DNA from: an uncultured Eubacteriales bacterium
GTDB lineage: Bacteria > Bacillota > Clostridia > Oscillospirales > CAG-272
Assembly (NCBI GenBank): GCA_934432725.1
Contig: CAKRZE010000007.1
Span: 47,354-111,353, forward strand
Length of the DNA stretch: 64,000 nt
Direction of reading: 5' to 3'
Each line of letters begins with the position of its first letter. The stretch's first letter is position 1. The notes beneath the pieces are model-generated. The model searched no databases, was not told the origin of the DNA, and was given only the letters and a program-made list of their open reading frames with translations. This document shows positions 43,438-53,694 of this stretch, in pieces. A program made the position numbers and the translations under genes.

Positions 43438-44379
43438 GGAAAAACCTGTAAAATCGTGGTGTGCGGCAGCTTTATTACGGACCTTGCCGTATATACGCCC
43501 CGTTTCCCGCGGGACGGCGAATCCATCGTCGGCAAGCAGCTGAAAACCGGTCCCGGGGGCAAGGGCTCCAATCAGGCGACTGCGGCAAACAGATCCGGGG
43601 CAGAGGTCGTGATGCTGACCAAGCTCGGCAAGGATGCCTTCAGCACAATCGCGAGAGACCATTACACCCACGAAAACATGACGCAGAAGTATGTGTATGA
43701 GGATGCGAATGCCGAAACCGGCTCTGCGGTGATCGAAATCAACGAGCAGACCGGCGAAAACCGGATCATCGTGATGCTTGCGGCAAACGATCTTCTGACC
43801 GTTGAGGAGGTGGATGCCGCCGAGGAGGAGATCCGTACCTGCGACGCGGTTCTGGTGCAGCTTGAGGCAAATCTGGACGCGACTGCGGAGGCGCTCCGCC
43901 TTGCAAAGAAGTATCACAAGCTGACTGTGATGAATCCCGCTCCGGCGCATGAGGTGCCGCTGAGCCTCTTCGACGGCGTTGATTTCATTACGCCGAACGA
44001 GACGGAGACGGAATTCTTCTCGGGCATCAAGGTGACGGATGAGGCTTCCGCCTTTGCTGCAGGTCACAAGCTGATCGATTCGCTGAATGTCGGTCATGTT
44101 GTGATTACGCTGGGCAAGAAGGGCGCGGCAGTGGTCGGAAAGGACTTTGAATTCGTGGTCCCGACAACCGATCTGAAGCCGGTCGATACGACCGGCGCGG
44201 GAGACGCCTTCAACGGCGGTCTGACGGTCGCTCTGGCAGAGGGACGCGAGCTGGAGGATGCGGTGAAATTCGCAAACTGTGTCGGTTCCATCGCCGTGAC
44301 CAGAAAGGGCTCCTCCCCCGCAATGCCGTACCGCGAGGAAACCGAAGCGCTGTATGAGCGTTTTTACAGCAAGAAGTGA
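43435..44379 (+). CDS. PfkB-family sugar kinase (ribokinase/deoxyribokinase)
   Basis: 314 aa. Ribokinase motifs: VVCGSFITDLAV, GPGGKGSNQATAANRSG (substrate loop), MNPAPAHEV, PNETET and the catalytic DTTGAGDAFNGG anion hole. Next to deoC the most economical substrate is 2-deoxyribose, phosphorylated to deoxyribose-5-phosphate; ribose is the alternative. Translation start uses a long SD-hairpin element. It is separated by 183 bp from the mutarotase and 24 bp from the dehydrogenase. Confidence 0.85.
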   Translation: MGKTCKIVVCGSFITDLAVYTPRFPRDGESIVGKQLKTGPGGKGSNQATAANRSGAEVVMLTKLGKDAFSTIARDHYTHENMTQKYVYEDANAETGSAVIEINEQTGENRIIVMLAANDLLTVEEVDAAEEEIRTCDAVLVQLEANLDATAEALRLAKKYHKLTVMNPAPAHEVPLSLFDGVDFITPNETETEFFSGIKVTDEASAFAAGHKLIDSLNVGHVVITLGKKGAAVVGKDFEFVVPTTDLKPVDTTGAGDAFNGGLTVALAEGRELEDAVKFANCVGSIAVTRKGSSPAMPYREETEALYERFYSKK

Positions 44380-44403
44380 AATTCAACAGGGAGAAGTATT
44401 GAC

Positions 44404-45465
44404 ATGGAAATGAAAGCAATTACCGTTATGGGGCAGAACGACATTGTGATGAACAATGTCCCTGTCCGTGAGCTGGAACCCGATGAAGTGCTCTGCCGCG
44501 TGGTTTATACCGGCGTCTGCGGCACGGACCTTGCCATTTACTCCGGCGACACGACACTGGTGACCTCCGGTCAGATCAAGTATCCGGTCCGGATCGGTCA
44601 TGAATGGTCCGGTTATGTGGCAAAGTGCGGCTCTGCCGTGACACAGTTCAAGCCGGGCGACCGCGTAGTGTCCGAGACCGCCGTTGCCTGCCGGAAGTGC
44701 GAGGCGTGCAAGCGGGGCGATTATGCCAACTGCGTCAACGTTAAGTCCGTCGGCACGATCAACGCATGGGACGGCTGCTATGCCGAATATATGATCTTCC
44801 CGGAATGCCACCTGTATCACCTGCCGGATTCCATCAGCTATCAGCAGGGCGCGATGATCGAGCCGCTTCAGATTGCATACGCCGGCATGCGCAAGTGCGC
44901 AATTACCCCCGAAAGCTCGGTTGCCGTGATCGGAACCGGTCCGATCGGGATGTGCTGCATCGCACTTGCCAAGGCGATGGGCGCCAAGACCATCATTATG
45001 ATCGGAAGAACCGACTTTAAGCTTGATATTGCAAAGAAGATGGGCGCGACCGATGTGATCAATATCCGCAATACCGATGCGGTTGCCGAAATCAAGCGGA
45101 TTACCGGCGGCAAGGGCGTGGACTTTGTATCCGAAACCTCCGGCGCCAATACAACGGTGCAGCAGGCGATCGATATTGCCGCAAGACGCGCGCTGATTGT
45201 GATGCTCGGCTTCTATGAAACCAAGATCGACGATCTGGACTTCTCGGAGGCAATTTTCAAGGAGCTGACGATCCGCGGCATTATGGGCGAATGGAAGCTG
45301 GTTCCTCAGATCATCAAATTCATCGAGGAGACAGGGCTTTCCACCATGCCGATGGTGACGCGCGAGATCGGGCTGGATGACTGTCTGGACTATTTCCACA
45401 ACTTCCGCGAAACGCACAAGGTCGATATCAAGACGCTTGTGAAAATCGCCCCCGATGTAAACTGA
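44404..45465 (+). CDS. Zinc-dependent medium-chain alcohol/polyol dehydrogenase
   Basis: 353 aa MDR-superfamily enzyme. Catalytic-zinc ligands lie in YTGVCGTDLAIY and the GHEWSG motif. The structural-zinc loop has four Cys (CRKCEACKRGDYANC), and the Rossmann loop is AVIGTGPIGMCCIALA. It resembles threonine/sorbitol/butanediol dehydrogenases. In context it may oxidise a sugar or sugar alcohol, or 2,3-butanediol if the E1 complex is an acetoin dehydrogenase. Start ATG 44404, 8 bases after GGGAGAAG. Confidence 0.82.
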   Translation: MEMKAITVMGQNDIVMNNVPVRELEPDEVLCRVVYTGVCGTDLAIYSGDTTLVTSGQIKYPVRIGHEWSGYVAKCGSAVTQFKPGDRVVSETAVACRKCEACKRGDYANCVNVKSVGTINAWDGCYAEYMIFPECHLYHLPDSISYQQGAMIEPLQIAYAGMRKCAITPESSVAVIGTGPIGMCCIALAKAMGAKTIIMIGRTDFKLDIAKKMGATDVINIRNTDAVAEIKRITGGKGVDFVSETSGANTTVQQAIDIAARRALIVMLGFYETKIDDLDFSEAIFKELTIRGIMGEWKLVPQIIKFIEETGLSTMPMVTREIGLDDCLDYFHNFRETHKVDIKTLVKIAPDVN

Positions 45466-45595
45466 GACTGACTGACCGGCGGACTTTTGACCGGTGCCGC
45501 CTTTGGATTTTCGAAAAATCCGCGGACGGCTTGCCGGCGGGAGACCGCGTTATGTCCGATTCCGATATTATAATTATATAAAGAAGGGTATTATC

Positions 45596-46963
45596 ATGAC
45601 AAACGAAGAAATCATGGCTGACCTGATTGCAAAAGCAAGAAAGGCACAGGCGGAGTTTGACGCCAACTTTGATCAGGAAAAGACGGATGCCTGCGTCCGC
45701 GCAATCGCCAAGGTTGTATATGACAATGCGGAAATGCTTGCCAAGATGGCTGTCGAAGAGACCAGAATGGGCGTTTATGAGGACAAGGTCGCCAAGAACC
45801 AGGGCAAATCCAAGGTGATCTGGAACTCCCTCAAGGGCGTGAAGTCCATGGGCATTATCTCCGAAAACGAAGAGACCGGCATCATCGAGATCGCGCGTCC
45901 GGTCGGTGTGGTCGGCGCCGTGACTCCCTGCACCAACCCGATCGTTACGCCGATGTGCAACGCAATGTTTGCCCTGAAGGGCAAAAATGCCATCATCATC
46001 GGGCCGCATCCGAGAGCAAAGAAGTGCAACTGGGTCGTGGTCAACATGATGAGAGACGAGCTGGTTAAGCTGGGTGCGCCCGCCGACCTGATTCAGACGA
46101 TGGAGGAGCCCTCCATCGAGCTGTCCTCGCTTTTGATGAAGTCCGTTGACGTAATCGTGGCAACCGGCGGTATGCCGATGGTCCGCTCTGCGTATTCCTC
46201 CGGCAAGCCCGCTTACGGCGTCGGTCAGGGCAACGTGCAGTGCATCATTGACCGCGGCGTTTCCGTCAGCGAGGTCGTGCCGAAGATCATTGCCGGCAGA
46301 AAGTTCGATAACGGCATTATCTGCTCCGGCGAGCAGACCGCGATCATGCCGCGCGAGCAGTATGACGAAATCGTGGCTGAGTTTGTGAAGGACGGCGCGT
46401 TCTATGTCGATCAGCCCGAGGACATCAAGCGTCTGGAGGATGCTCTGTTCCCCGGCGGCGTGATGAACAAGAACCTGGTCGGACAGTCTGTCAAGAAGAT
46501 CGCCGAGGCTGCCGGTTTTGATATTCCGGAGGGCACCAAGATCATTCTTGCAAAGGCTGAGGGCTATGGAAAGGCTTCCCTGCTGTCCAAGGAAAAGATG
46601 TGCCCGGTGGTTGCCGCTCTGGCTTACGATACCTTTGAGGATGCTGTGGCGATCGCACAGGCAAACCTGGACGTGGAGGGCCGCGGTCACTCCGTTTCTC
46701 TGCATACGAACAACATTGAGCATGCCCGCTATGCCGGCGAAAAGCTGACGGTGGCGCGTGTTCTGGTGAACCAGATCTGCTCTACCATGAACGGCGGCGC
46801 ACTGACCAACAGCCTGACGCCGACGACGACGCTTGGCTGCTGCTCCTGGGGCAACAACTCCATTTCGGAGAACTTCTCTCACAAGTTCCTTCTGAATGTG
46901 ATCCGCGTCGCATATCCCAAGAAAAATGCCAAGGTTCCCACAGACGAGGAAATCTGGGGCTGA
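45596..46963 (+). CDS. CoA-acylating aldehyde dehydrogenase
   Basis: 455 aa of the AdhE-N/EutE/SucD branch. The catalytic Cys243 lies in FDNGIICSGEQTAI. PVGVVGAVTPCTNPIVT and IIGPHPRAKKC are diagnostic of CoA-acylating members. The reaction is aldehyde + CoA + NAD+ to acyl-CoA + NADH. With DeoC upstream the likely aldehyde is acetaldehyde; other short aldehydes are possible. Start ATG 45596, 8 bases after AAGAAGGG. No microcompartment-targeting N-terminal extension or shell genes are present, so it is probably free in the cytosol. Confidence 0.88.
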   Translation: MTNEEIMADLIAKARKAQAEFDANFDQEKTDACVRAIAKVVYDNAEMLAKMAVEETRMGVYEDKVAKNQGKSKVIWNSLKGVKSMGIISENEETGIIEIARPVGVVGAVTPCTNPIVTPMCNAMFALKGKNAIIIGPHPRAKKCNWVVVNMMRDELVKLGAPADLIQTMEEPSIELSSLLMKSVDVIVATGGMPMVRSAYSSGKPAYGVGQGNVQCIIDRGVSVSEVVPKIIAGRKFDNGIICSGEQTAIMPREQYDEIVAEFVKDGAFYVDQPEDIKRLEDALFPGGVMNKNLVGQSVKKIAEAAGFDIPEGTKIILAKAEGYGKASLLSKEKMCPVVAALAYDTFEDAVAIAQANLDVEGRGHSVSLHTNNIEHARYAGEKLTVARVLVNQICSTMNGGALTNSLTPTTTLGCCSWGNNSISENFSHKFLLNVIRVAYPKKNAKVPTDEEIWG

Positions 46964-46990
46964 TTCAGGCATAAAATAATAATTCCGAGC

Positions 46991-47025
46991 GAAGGAGACC
47001 GGCAGCATCGCCGGTGATGATTATG
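46991..47025 (+). promoter_or_regulatory. SD-hairpin-start element of the sucC-like gene
   Basis: GAAGGAG (46991-46997), 6-bp stem ACCGGC/GCCGGT (46998-47003 with 47010-47015, loop AGCATC), then 7 bases to ATG 47023. Folding brings the SD to normal spacing. Confidence 0.55.
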
Positions 47026-48153
47026 GATTTAATGGAATATAAGGCAAAGGAGCTTTTCGTCAAATACGATATCCCGGCAGATGCCGGGGTCGTGGGCGAC
47101 AGCCTGGACGAAATCCTTGCCCAGAAGGACAAAATCGAATACCCCTGCGTGGTTAAGGCACAGGTTGCCACCGGCGGCAGAGGCAAGGCGGGCGGCGTGA
47201 AGTTCGCGGAAAACGAGGAAGAGCTGATTGCCTGCTGCAACGCGATCTTCGGTCTGAACATCAAGGGTCACATCGTCAAAAAGATCATGGTGACCAAGAA
47301 AAGAGAGATCGTGCGCGAAATGTATCTCGCCATTACCTTGGACCGCGGCATCCGCAAGCCCCTGATCCTGTTCTGCCCGGAGGGCGGTATGGAGATCGAG
47401 GCGCATCCGGAAAAGGTGATTAAGTATCCGGTGGATCCCCTGCGCGGGGTGTCGGATTACACGGCACGGTATCTGGCGGACAAGGCAGGACTGGATAAGG
47501 CGCAGACCGCACAGCTGTTTGACATTCTGAAGAAGCTGTACCGTCTGTTCCGCGAATATGACTGCATGCTGGTCGAGGTCAACCCGCTTTCCGTAAACGA
47601 TCAGGGCGACCTGATCGCGCTTGACGGCAAGGTTTCCGTGGATGATTCCGGCGTGCGCCGCCTGCCCGATATGCAGGAATATGAAAAGCTGGCGCCGAAG
47701 GAACCGCTTGTACAGGAGGCAGAGGGCTTTAACTTCCTTCTGATCCCCTGCAACAAGGAGGGCAACATCGGCATCATGTCAAACGGCTCCGGCATGCTGA
47801 TGTCCTGCATGGACGCCCTTGCAAAGCGCGGCATGATCACGCACACCACCCTGGATTTGGGCGGCGGCGCGACTGCGGAGCGCATCAAGGAGGCGGTGCG
47901 GATTCTGCTCGCTGACGATAAGATCGAATACCTGTTTATCAACATATTCGGCGGGATTACCCGCTGCGATGAGGTTGCCGGCGGAATCCGTCTGGCAAAG
48001 GAGCTGTTCAACATCAAAAAGCCGATGGTGATCCGCTTTGAGGGAACCAATAAGGACAAGGGTCTGGAAATCATTCACGGTCTGGACAATGTGACCTACG
48101 TGGACGGACTGCTTGCAGGCGTGGAGGTATTGGCAAATGAGCATACTCGTTAA
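47023..48153 (+). CDS. SucC-type ADP-forming acyl-CoA ligase, beta subunit
   Basis: 376 aa. ATP-grasp subunit: [18 protein letters not shown] at the N-terminus, [45 protein letters not shown] and the C-terminal flavodoxin-like part [18 protein letters not shown]. With the alpha subunit it interconverts acyl-CoA + ADP + Pi and acid + ATP. Next to an acylating aldehyde dehydrogenase the plausible direction is ATP formation from acetyl-CoA (or another acyl-CoA). A TCA-cycle role is less likely since no other TCA gene is nearby. ATG 47023 is preferred over GTG 47014 and ATG 47017 by homology. Confidence 0.85.
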   Translation: MDLMEYKAKELFVKYDIPADAGVVGDSLDEILAQKDKIEYPCVVKAQVATGGRGKAGGVKFAENEEELIACCNAIFGLNIKGHIVKKIMVTKKREIVREMYLAITLDRGIRKPLILFCPEGGMEIEAHPEKVIKYPVDPLRGVSDYTARYLADKAGLDKAQTAQLFDILKKLYRLFREYDCMLVEVNPLSVNDQGDLIALDGKVSVDDSGVRRLPDMQEYEKLAPKEPLVQEAEGFNFLLIPCNKEGNIGIMSNGSGMLMSCMDALAKRGMITHTTLDLGGGATAERIKEAVRILLADDKIEYLFINIFGGITRCDEVAGGIRLAKELFNIKKPMVIRFEGTNKDKGLEIIHGLDNVTYVDGLLAGVEVLANEHTR

Positions 48154-49018
48154 CAAGGATACAAAGCTGATTGTGCAGGGCATTACCGGACGCGAGGGTA
48201 CCTTCCATACGCAGCAGATGCTGGAATACGGAACGAATGTCGTTGCAGGCGTGACCCCCGGAAAGGGTGGTCAGACCGTGCTCGGCGTTCCGGTGTACAA
48301 TACGGTCAGAGAGGCGGTTGAGGCGACCGGCGCGAACGCTTCCGTTGTGTTCGTTCCCGCCATGCACACAAAGTCCTCCGCACTGGAGGCAATCGATGCC
48401 GGACTTCCCTTGGTGATGACGATCGCCGAGCATGTTCCGGTGCAGGATATGATGGTGGTTTCCTGTGCGGCGCGCGCGGCGGGCTGCACCGTGATCGGTC
48501 CGAACTCCTTCGGCGTGATCTCCCCCGGAAAATCCAAGGCGGGCTTTATGGCACACCGTATTTTCAAAGAGGGACACGTCGGTCTGATGAGCCGCTCCGC
48601 AACCAACTGCTATGAAACTGTATTCCTGCTTTCCAATGCCGGAATCGGTCAGTCCACCTGCGTCGGAATCGGCGGCGATATGATCCCCGGCTCCGCGTTC
48701 AAGGACATCATGCCGCTGTTCCAGGCAGATGACGAAACCGAGGTTGTCGTGATGATCGGCGAGATCGGCGGCTCCGATGAGGAGCAGGTTGCCGAATACA
48801 TCAAGGCGCATGTGACAAAGCCCGTTGTTGCGCTGATTGCCGGAAAGAACGCGCCGAAGGGTCGTTCCATGGGACATGCAGGCGCCATTGTGGCAGCCGA
48901 CGGAACCGGCTCCGCGGATCACAAGGAGAAGGCTCTGCGCGCGGCAGGGGTTCATATCGCGGATACCACCACGGATGTGGTGCGGATCGTTTCCGAGCTT
49001 CTTTCCAAGAAAGCCTGA
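48137..49018 (+). CDS. SucD-type ADP-forming acyl-CoA ligase, alpha subunit
   Basis: 293 aa. CoA-binding domain with [16 protein letters not shown] and AGVTPGKGG, then [16 protein letters not shown]. The phosphohistidine lies in [10 protein letters not shown]. Starts at ATG 48137 inside the beta-subunit gene (17-base overlap) after GGAGG, so the two subunits are made together. Same reaction and role as the beta subunit. After its stop, 657 bp with no gene separate it from the 2-oxoacid dehydrogenase genes. Confidence 0.87.
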   Translation: MSILVNKDTKLIVQGITGREGTFHTQQMLEYGTNVVAGVTPGKGGQTVLGVPVYNTVREAVEATGANASVVFVPAMHTKSSALEAIDAGLPLVMTIAEHVPVQDMMVVSCAARAAGCTVIGPNSFGVISPGKSKAGFMAHRIFKEGHVGLMSRSATNCYETVFLLSNAGIGQSTCVGIGGDMIPGSAFKDIMPLFQADDETEVVVMIGEIGGSDEEQVAEYIKAHVTKPVVALIAGKNAPKGRSMGHAGAIVAADGTGSADHKEKALRAAGVHIADTTTDVVRIVSELLSKKA

Positions 49019-49675
49019 ACCGGAATTTTCCGGATTGCCCGGACGGCGGCTCCGAGGCGGGAACCGGAAGCCCCGGTTTCGGCAGACGGACCTTCGGGGA
49101 GGACTTTGCCTCCCCGGCGCTGCTGGTCGGGAGTCTGCGTGACCGGCAAGGCTTCTGTTTGCCGCATTTTTCGGATTGCCTTTGCGGAAGCATTTTTGAT
49201 GCTCTTTCGGAAGGCTTTTGCCGCTTTATGAGAGGAGCCTCGGCATAAGCGCTCTGTCCCCCGGTGCGGATGGACGAATGCCTCGTCCGCGCCTGCCGGC
49301 ATTTGAATGCCGTATGTGGAATCTGCCCCTCCCGTCGGTCGGACTCTGCGTCCTTTCCGGATGACGCCGGGAGGATGCGGCGGAGCGGCAGGAGAACGGC
49401 GGTATGCCGCGGAGTCCGGCACGGTGCTGCTCCGGCGATCCCTTTATGCGCCTGCGGCTTTGTGTCGGGGCGGGCGGCATCGGAAATGCCGATGAAAAGG
49501 GGCGGCGGTGTGTTCCTGTGTCTGCCGGGCAGAAGATCGGAGTAGTCTGCGGTGGTCCCGCTGTGTTTCCGGAAATGAGGTCTGTCCGGGTCAATGACAG
49601 CTTTTCCTGCAAATCACCTGTCCCGCATGCGGCTTTTGCACGCACGCGGAAAAATAATATTAGGAGTTGAATAAG
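49019..49675. other. Gene-free interval inside the metabolic block
   Basis: 657 bp. CCGGAATTTTCCGG (49021-49034) is a small palindrome after sucD. The remainder has no credible gene. An AT-rich stretch at 49651-49662 precedes the pdhA-like SD, but no consensus promoter could be placed. Confidence 0.5.
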
Positions 49676-50644
49676 ATGGAATCTTCCCAGCTGAAAGATA
49701 TTTATTTCATGATGAATAAGATTCGTAAGTTTGAGGAAAAAGCGCTGCATCTGTTCGAAACCAACAAGCTGCGCGGTTCTGTGCATCTTTGCATCGGCGA
49801 AGAGGCAAGCCCCGCAACGGTATGCGCGCTTCTCAATCCTGACGATTATATTACCTCCACGCACCGCGGTCACGGTCACTGCATCGCAAAGGGCGCCGAT
49901 GTCCGCATGGCGCTCGCCGAGCTGATGGGTAAGGCGACCGGCTACTGCAAGGGACGCGGCGGCTCTATGCATATCGCGGACGTGAGTGCCGGCAACCTCG
50001 GTGCAAACGCGATCGTCGGCGGCGGTATTCCGATCGCGGTCGGTGCGGCTATGGCATCCCAGATGCAGAAGAACGGCAAGATTGCAGTCTCCTTCTTCGG
50101 CGATGCCGCAACCAACGAGGGCGTGTTCCATGAGGCGCTGAACTTTGCCGCTGTCTGGAAGATGCCGGTGGTGTTTGTCTGCGAAAACAACGGCTACGGT
50201 ATCTCCGTCCCGCAGTGGGAGTCCACGGCAGTTAAGGATATTTCCGTGCGTGCCGCTGCTTACGATATTCCCGGCGTGACGGTTGACGGCAACGATGTGC
50301 TTGCGATTGCACAGGCATTCAAGGCTGCCGAGGAGAGAGCAAGAGCCGGTGAGGGTCCGACTCTGATCGAATGCAAGACCTACCGCTGGCTCGGTCACTG
50401 GACCGGCGACCCTCAGCCGTACCGCACGCGCGAAGAGGTTGAGGAATGGAAGAAGAAGTGCCCGATCAAGCGCCTGAAGAACTATCTGCTTGAGAACGGT
50501 ATGGCAACCGAGGAAGAGCTGACTGCCCTGGAGGATAAGGCGCAGGCTTTGATCGATGAGGCTGAGGAATTCGCACTGAACAGCCCTGAGCCGGATCCCG
50601 CGCATGTCATGGATGACGTATTTTACGAAGGAGGCGCACAGTAA
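49676..50644 (+). CDS. 2-oxoacid/acetoin dehydrogenase E1 alpha subunit
   Basis: 322 aa thiamine-diphosphate enzyme subunit. SVHLCIGEEASPATVCALL, THRGHGHCIAKG, GRGGSMHI, the TPP motif GDAATNEGVFHEALN and CENNGYGISVPQ match the PdhA/AcoA group. Pyruvate and acetoin dehydrogenases are not separable by these motifs. Start ATG 49676, 8 bases after AGGAG. It overlaps the E1 beta start by one base (TAATG). Acetoin cleavage would also yield acetaldehyde, compatible with the acylating aldehyde dehydrogenase upstream. Confidence 0.88.
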   Translation: MESSQLKDIYFMMNKIRKFEEKALHLFETNKLRGSVHLCIGEEASPATVCALLNPDDYITSTHRGHGHCIAKGADVRMALAELMGKATGYCKGRGGSMHIADVSAGNLGANAIVGGGIPIAVGAAMASQMQKNGKIAVSFFGDAATNEGVFHEALNFAAVWKMPVVFVCENNGYGISVPQWESTAVKDISVRAAAYDIPGVTVDGNDVLAIAQAFKAAEERARAGEGPTLIECKTYRWLGHWTGDPQPYRTREEVEEWKKKCPIKRLKNYLLENGMATEEELTALEDKAQALIDEAEEFALNSPEPDPAHVMDDVFYEGGAQ

Positions 50645-51627
50645 TGTCGGTCAAGAGCTACGCAAACGCGATTAAGGATACCATGGCTGCGGAAATGCGC
50701 CGTGATGAAAAAGTATTTGTGATGGGCGAGGACGTTGAGGTCCTGGGCGGTATTTTCGGCTGCACCAGAGGTCTGGCGCAGGAATTCGGCAGAGAGCGCT
50801 GCTTCAATACGCCGATTTCAGAATCCGCGTTTATCGGCGCCGGTCTCGGTGCTGCCTGCGCGGGAATGCGTCCGATCTGCGAGCTGATGTATATGGACTT
50901 TGCTTTTGTGGCAATGGATCAGCTTCTGAACCAGGTCGCAAAGACCCGGTATATCTTCGGCGGAAAGGCAAAGGTTCCGCTGGTGATCCGCGGACAGCAG
51001 GGCGTCGGACGCGGCAACGCTGCAACACACTCCCAGTCCGTCGAGGCGATCTTTATGCATTTCCCGGGCATGAAGGTGGTTATGCCTTCCTCTCCGGAGG
51101 ATGCCTGCGGTCTGCTCCGCACTGCAATCCGTGACGACAACCCGGTGTTCTTTATCGAACATAAGCAGCTGTATGTGAAAAAGGGCGAGGTGCCGGACGA
51201 TCCGGACTTCATGATCCCGTTCGGAAAGGCAAAAATTGTCCGCGAGGGCAAGGATTGCACGATCGTTGCAACGCATGTCTATGTCTACAAGGCGCTGGAG
51301 GCTGCCGAGGTCCTTGCCAAGGAGGGCATTGACGTCGAGATCATTGACCCGCGCACGCTGGTTCCGTTTGACACCGATACTGTGGTGAACTCCGTGAAAA
51401 AGACCGGAAGAGCGGTGGTTGTGCATGAAGCGCACCGCACCTGCGGCGTGGGCGCCGAGATCGCCTCTACCATCATGGACAATGCCTTTATGTATCTGGA
51501 TGCACCCGTAATCAGACTCGGCGCAAAGGCTTGCCCGCTGCCCTTCAACCTCGGACTGGAGAACGCAGTGGTGCCGCAGACACAGGATATCATTGACGCT
51601 GTCAGGAAGACGATGTACAAGGCCTGA
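50644..51627 (+). CDS. 2-oxoacid/acetoin dehydrogenase E1 beta subunit
   Basis: 327 aa. Typical PdhB/AcoB: ANAIKDTMAAEMRRDEKVFVMGEDV, RCFNTPISESAFIGAGLGAA, PLVIRGQQGVGRGNAATHSQ, VVMPSSPEDACGLL, DPRTLVPFDTDTVV and HEAHRTCGVGAEI. Forms the alpha2beta2 E1. Translation is coupled to E1 alpha. An ACCGG/CCGGT stem followed by TTTTT (51628-51648) lies just after its stop. Confidence 0.9.
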   Translation: MSVKSYANAIKDTMAAEMRRDEKVFVMGEDVEVLGGIFGCTRGLAQEFGRERCFNTPISESAFIGAGLGAACAGMRPICELMYMDFAFVAMDQLLNQVAKTRYIFGGKAKVPLVIRGQQGVGRGNAATHSQSVEAIFMHFPGMKVVMPSSPEDACGLLRTAIRDDNPVFFIEHKQLYVKKGEVPDDPDFMIPFGKAKIVREGKDCTIVATHVYVYKALEAAEVLAKEGIDVEIIDPRTLVPFDTDTVVNSVKKTGRAVVVHEAHRTCGVGAEIASTIMDNAFMYLDAPVIRLGAKACPLPFNLGLENAVVPQTQDIIDAVRKTMYKA

Positions 51628-51648
51628 ACCGGCACATTCCGGTTTTTC
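51628..51648 (+). terminator. Weak terminator or attenuator between E1 beta and E2
   Basis: ACCGG, loop CACATT, CCGGT followed by TTTTCG. The stem is short, so partial termination is more likely than full. Confidence 0.4.
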
Positions 51649-51708
51649 GTCCGCGTTTCCGGCGAGGCGCGGACGGCAAATATGCTCGCCGGAGAAATGG
51701 AACTTTTT

Positions 51709-53409
51709 ATGGCTCATGTTGTAATTATGCCCAAACAGGGCTTACAAATGACAGAAGGTACCATGATCAAGTGGTTCTACCGGGAGGGCGATGAGGTTAA
51801 GGTCAATACGCCCCTGTTTGAGATGGAGACGGATAAGCTGACCATTGATATTGACGCCGAGGTGGAAGGAACGCTTTTGAAGATTCTGCACGGTGAGGGC
51901 GATGTGGTTCCGATCACACAGCCGATTGCCGTGATCGGCAAGCCGGGCGAGGATATCAGCGCTCTGATCGGGGCTGACTCCCCCGCACCCGCTGCCGAGG
52001 CTCCCGCACCTGCTGCGCCCGAGGCGAAGAAGGAGGCTGCCGCTCCCTTCACGCTTCCGGACAGCGTGCATGTCGTGATTATGCCGAAGCAGGGTCTTCA
52101 GATGACCGAGGGAACCATTATTCAGTGGTACCACAAGGAGGGCGAGGCTGTTTCGGCAGGAAAACCGCTCTTCTCTATGGAAACAGACAAGCTGACCATT
52201 GACATTGACGCCGAATTTGACGGAACGCTTCTGAAGATTGTCGCACCCGAAGGCTCTGTTGTGCCGATCACCGAGCCGATTGCGCTGATCGGACCTGCCG
52301 GCACCGATGTGTCCGGCTATACGGCGGGCGGGAAGGCGGAGGCTCCGGCTGAAGCTGTTTCCGAGGCTCCGAAGGCGGCTGCGGAAACCGTATCCGCTCC
52401 CGCGTTTGTCAGAAAGCCCGGGGAAAGGATCTTTATCACGCCCCGCGCCAAAATGACGGCTGCCGCCAACGATTTTGACTATTCGGGCGTCAGCGGCTCC
52501 GGTCCGGACGGACTGATCATTGAGCGTGATGTGCTTGCCGCCATTGCGAACCGTCCGAAGGCATCTCCGGTTGCAGCTAAGCTTGCTTCGCTGGAGGGCG
52601 TGGACCTTGCCGGGCTTCAGGGCTCCGGCGTGAACGGAAAGATCATGAAGGACGATGTGCTTGCCGCGATTGCACCGAAAAATGCAGCCGCAGCAGAACC
52701 TGCCGCTGCACAGCCGGCGCCTGCCGCAGCAGCGGAGGATGTCGAAATCATCCCGATCCGCGGAATGCGCAAGGCAATCTTCGACAATATGATGCACTCT
52801 CTGCATGAGACTGCACAGGCAAATCACCGTATGAAGGTCGATATGACCGAGGCAAAGCGGCTCAGAGAGGCGCTCAAGGCGGAGGGCGTGAAGGTCTCCT
52901 TCAATGACATTCTTGCTCTCGCGGCAACGAAGGCTCTTCTGAAGTTCCCCTGCATCAACGCTTCGACCGACGGCGTGAACATCACCGAGAAGCATTATGT
53001 CAACATCGGCATCGCGGTCGCGGTTCCGAACGGACTGATGGTTCCCAATGTGAAGCACACCGAGCGCATGTCGCTTGCCGAGATTGCAAAGCATACGGCT
53101 GAGCAGATCGCAAAAACGCGCGACAACAAGCTGACGATGGCGGATTATACCGGCGGAACCTTTACGATCACCAACCTCGGTATGTTTGATATCGATGAAT
53201 TTACACCGATTATCAACGCGCCGGAGTCTGCGATTCTCGGCGTCGGTAAGATTGCCGATACGCCGGTGGTCATTGACGGCGCAGTTACGGTTCGTCCGAT
53301 GATGACGCTGTCTCTGACCTATGATCACAGGATTATAAACGGCGCACCCGCAGCGGAATTCTTACAGTATCTGAAAAAGCTTCTGGAGCATCCGTATCTG
53401 ATGCTCTGA
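51709..53409 (+). CDS. Dihydrolipoamide acyltransferase E2, duplicated domains
   Basis: 566 aa. Two lipoyl domains (residues 1-80 and 120-200), each with the lipoylated Lys in METDKLTIDIDA. Two E3-binding domains in tandem follow: FITPRAKMTAAANDFDYSGV...GLIIERDVLAAI (about 243-281) and ASPVAAKLASLEGVDLAGL...GKIMKDDVLAAI (about 285-325). The catalytic domain spans 346-566. E2 proteins normally have one E3-binding domain. The catalytic motif, usually HxxxDG, reads HRIING (His540, Asn544). Start ATG 51709; SD CGGAGAAATGGA is diffuse. Confidence 0.9.
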   Translation: MAHVVIMPKQGLQMTEGTMIKWFYREGDEVKVNTPLFEMETDKLTIDIDAEVEGTLLKILHGEGDVVPITQPIAVIGKPGEDISALIGADSPAPAAEAPAPAAPEAKKEAAAPFTLPDSVHVVIMPKQGLQMTEGTIIQWYHKEGEAVSAGKPLFSMETDKLTIDIDAEFDGTLLKIVAPEGSVVPITEPIALIGPAGTDVSGYTAGGKAEAPAEAVSEAPKAAAETVSAPAFVRKPGERIFITPRAKMTAAANDFDYSGVSGSGPDGLIIERDVLAAIANRPKASPVAAKLASLEGVDLAGLQGSGVNGKIMKDDVLAAIAPKNAAAAEPAAAQPAPAAAAEDVEIIPIRGMRKAIFDNMMHSLHETAQANHRMKVDMTEAKRLREALKAEGVKVSFNDILALAATKALLKFPCINASTDGVNITEKHYVNIGIAVAVPNGLMVPNVKHTERMSLAEIAKHTAEQIAKTRDNKLTMADYTGGTFTITNLGMFDIDEFTPIINAPESAILGVGKIADTPVVIDGAVTVRPMMTLSLTYDHRIINGAPAAEFLQYLKKLLEHPYLML

Positions 53410-53694
53410 TCCTTCGCCGGTATCAAGCCGGCTTTCCGGCGCCGCAGGCTTCTTGCCCGAAAGAAGCTTCCGGATGCGGGGAGCGCCGCGCGGGGCTGTC
53501 AGTCCCGGGCTTCCTCCCTGTCATGGGTCTGCGGTGTCGGTTCCGCTTCGGCGGAAAAAACGGATACGGCGTGACGGATGCTTTCCGGAAACGGAAAATC
53601 AGTCCGCTGCGCTTTGACCTGCTATGCGAATGAAATTCGCGGCTTTCGGCAACCGAAGGGCACGATTTTTCAAATTCTGTTTGTGGAGAGTATT
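53410..53694. other. Gap between E2 and E3 genes
   Basis: 285 bp without a gene. GCCGG/CCGGC inverted repeats near 53418-53441 could form a weak hairpin. No promoter was identified. Confidence 0.4.

Noticed and set aside
45428..47008. 526-codon minus-strand frame opposite the aldehyde dehydrogenase
   Set aside because: Antisense shadow of a clearly homologous plus-strand gene with biased codon use; histidine/leucine-rich translation without motifs.
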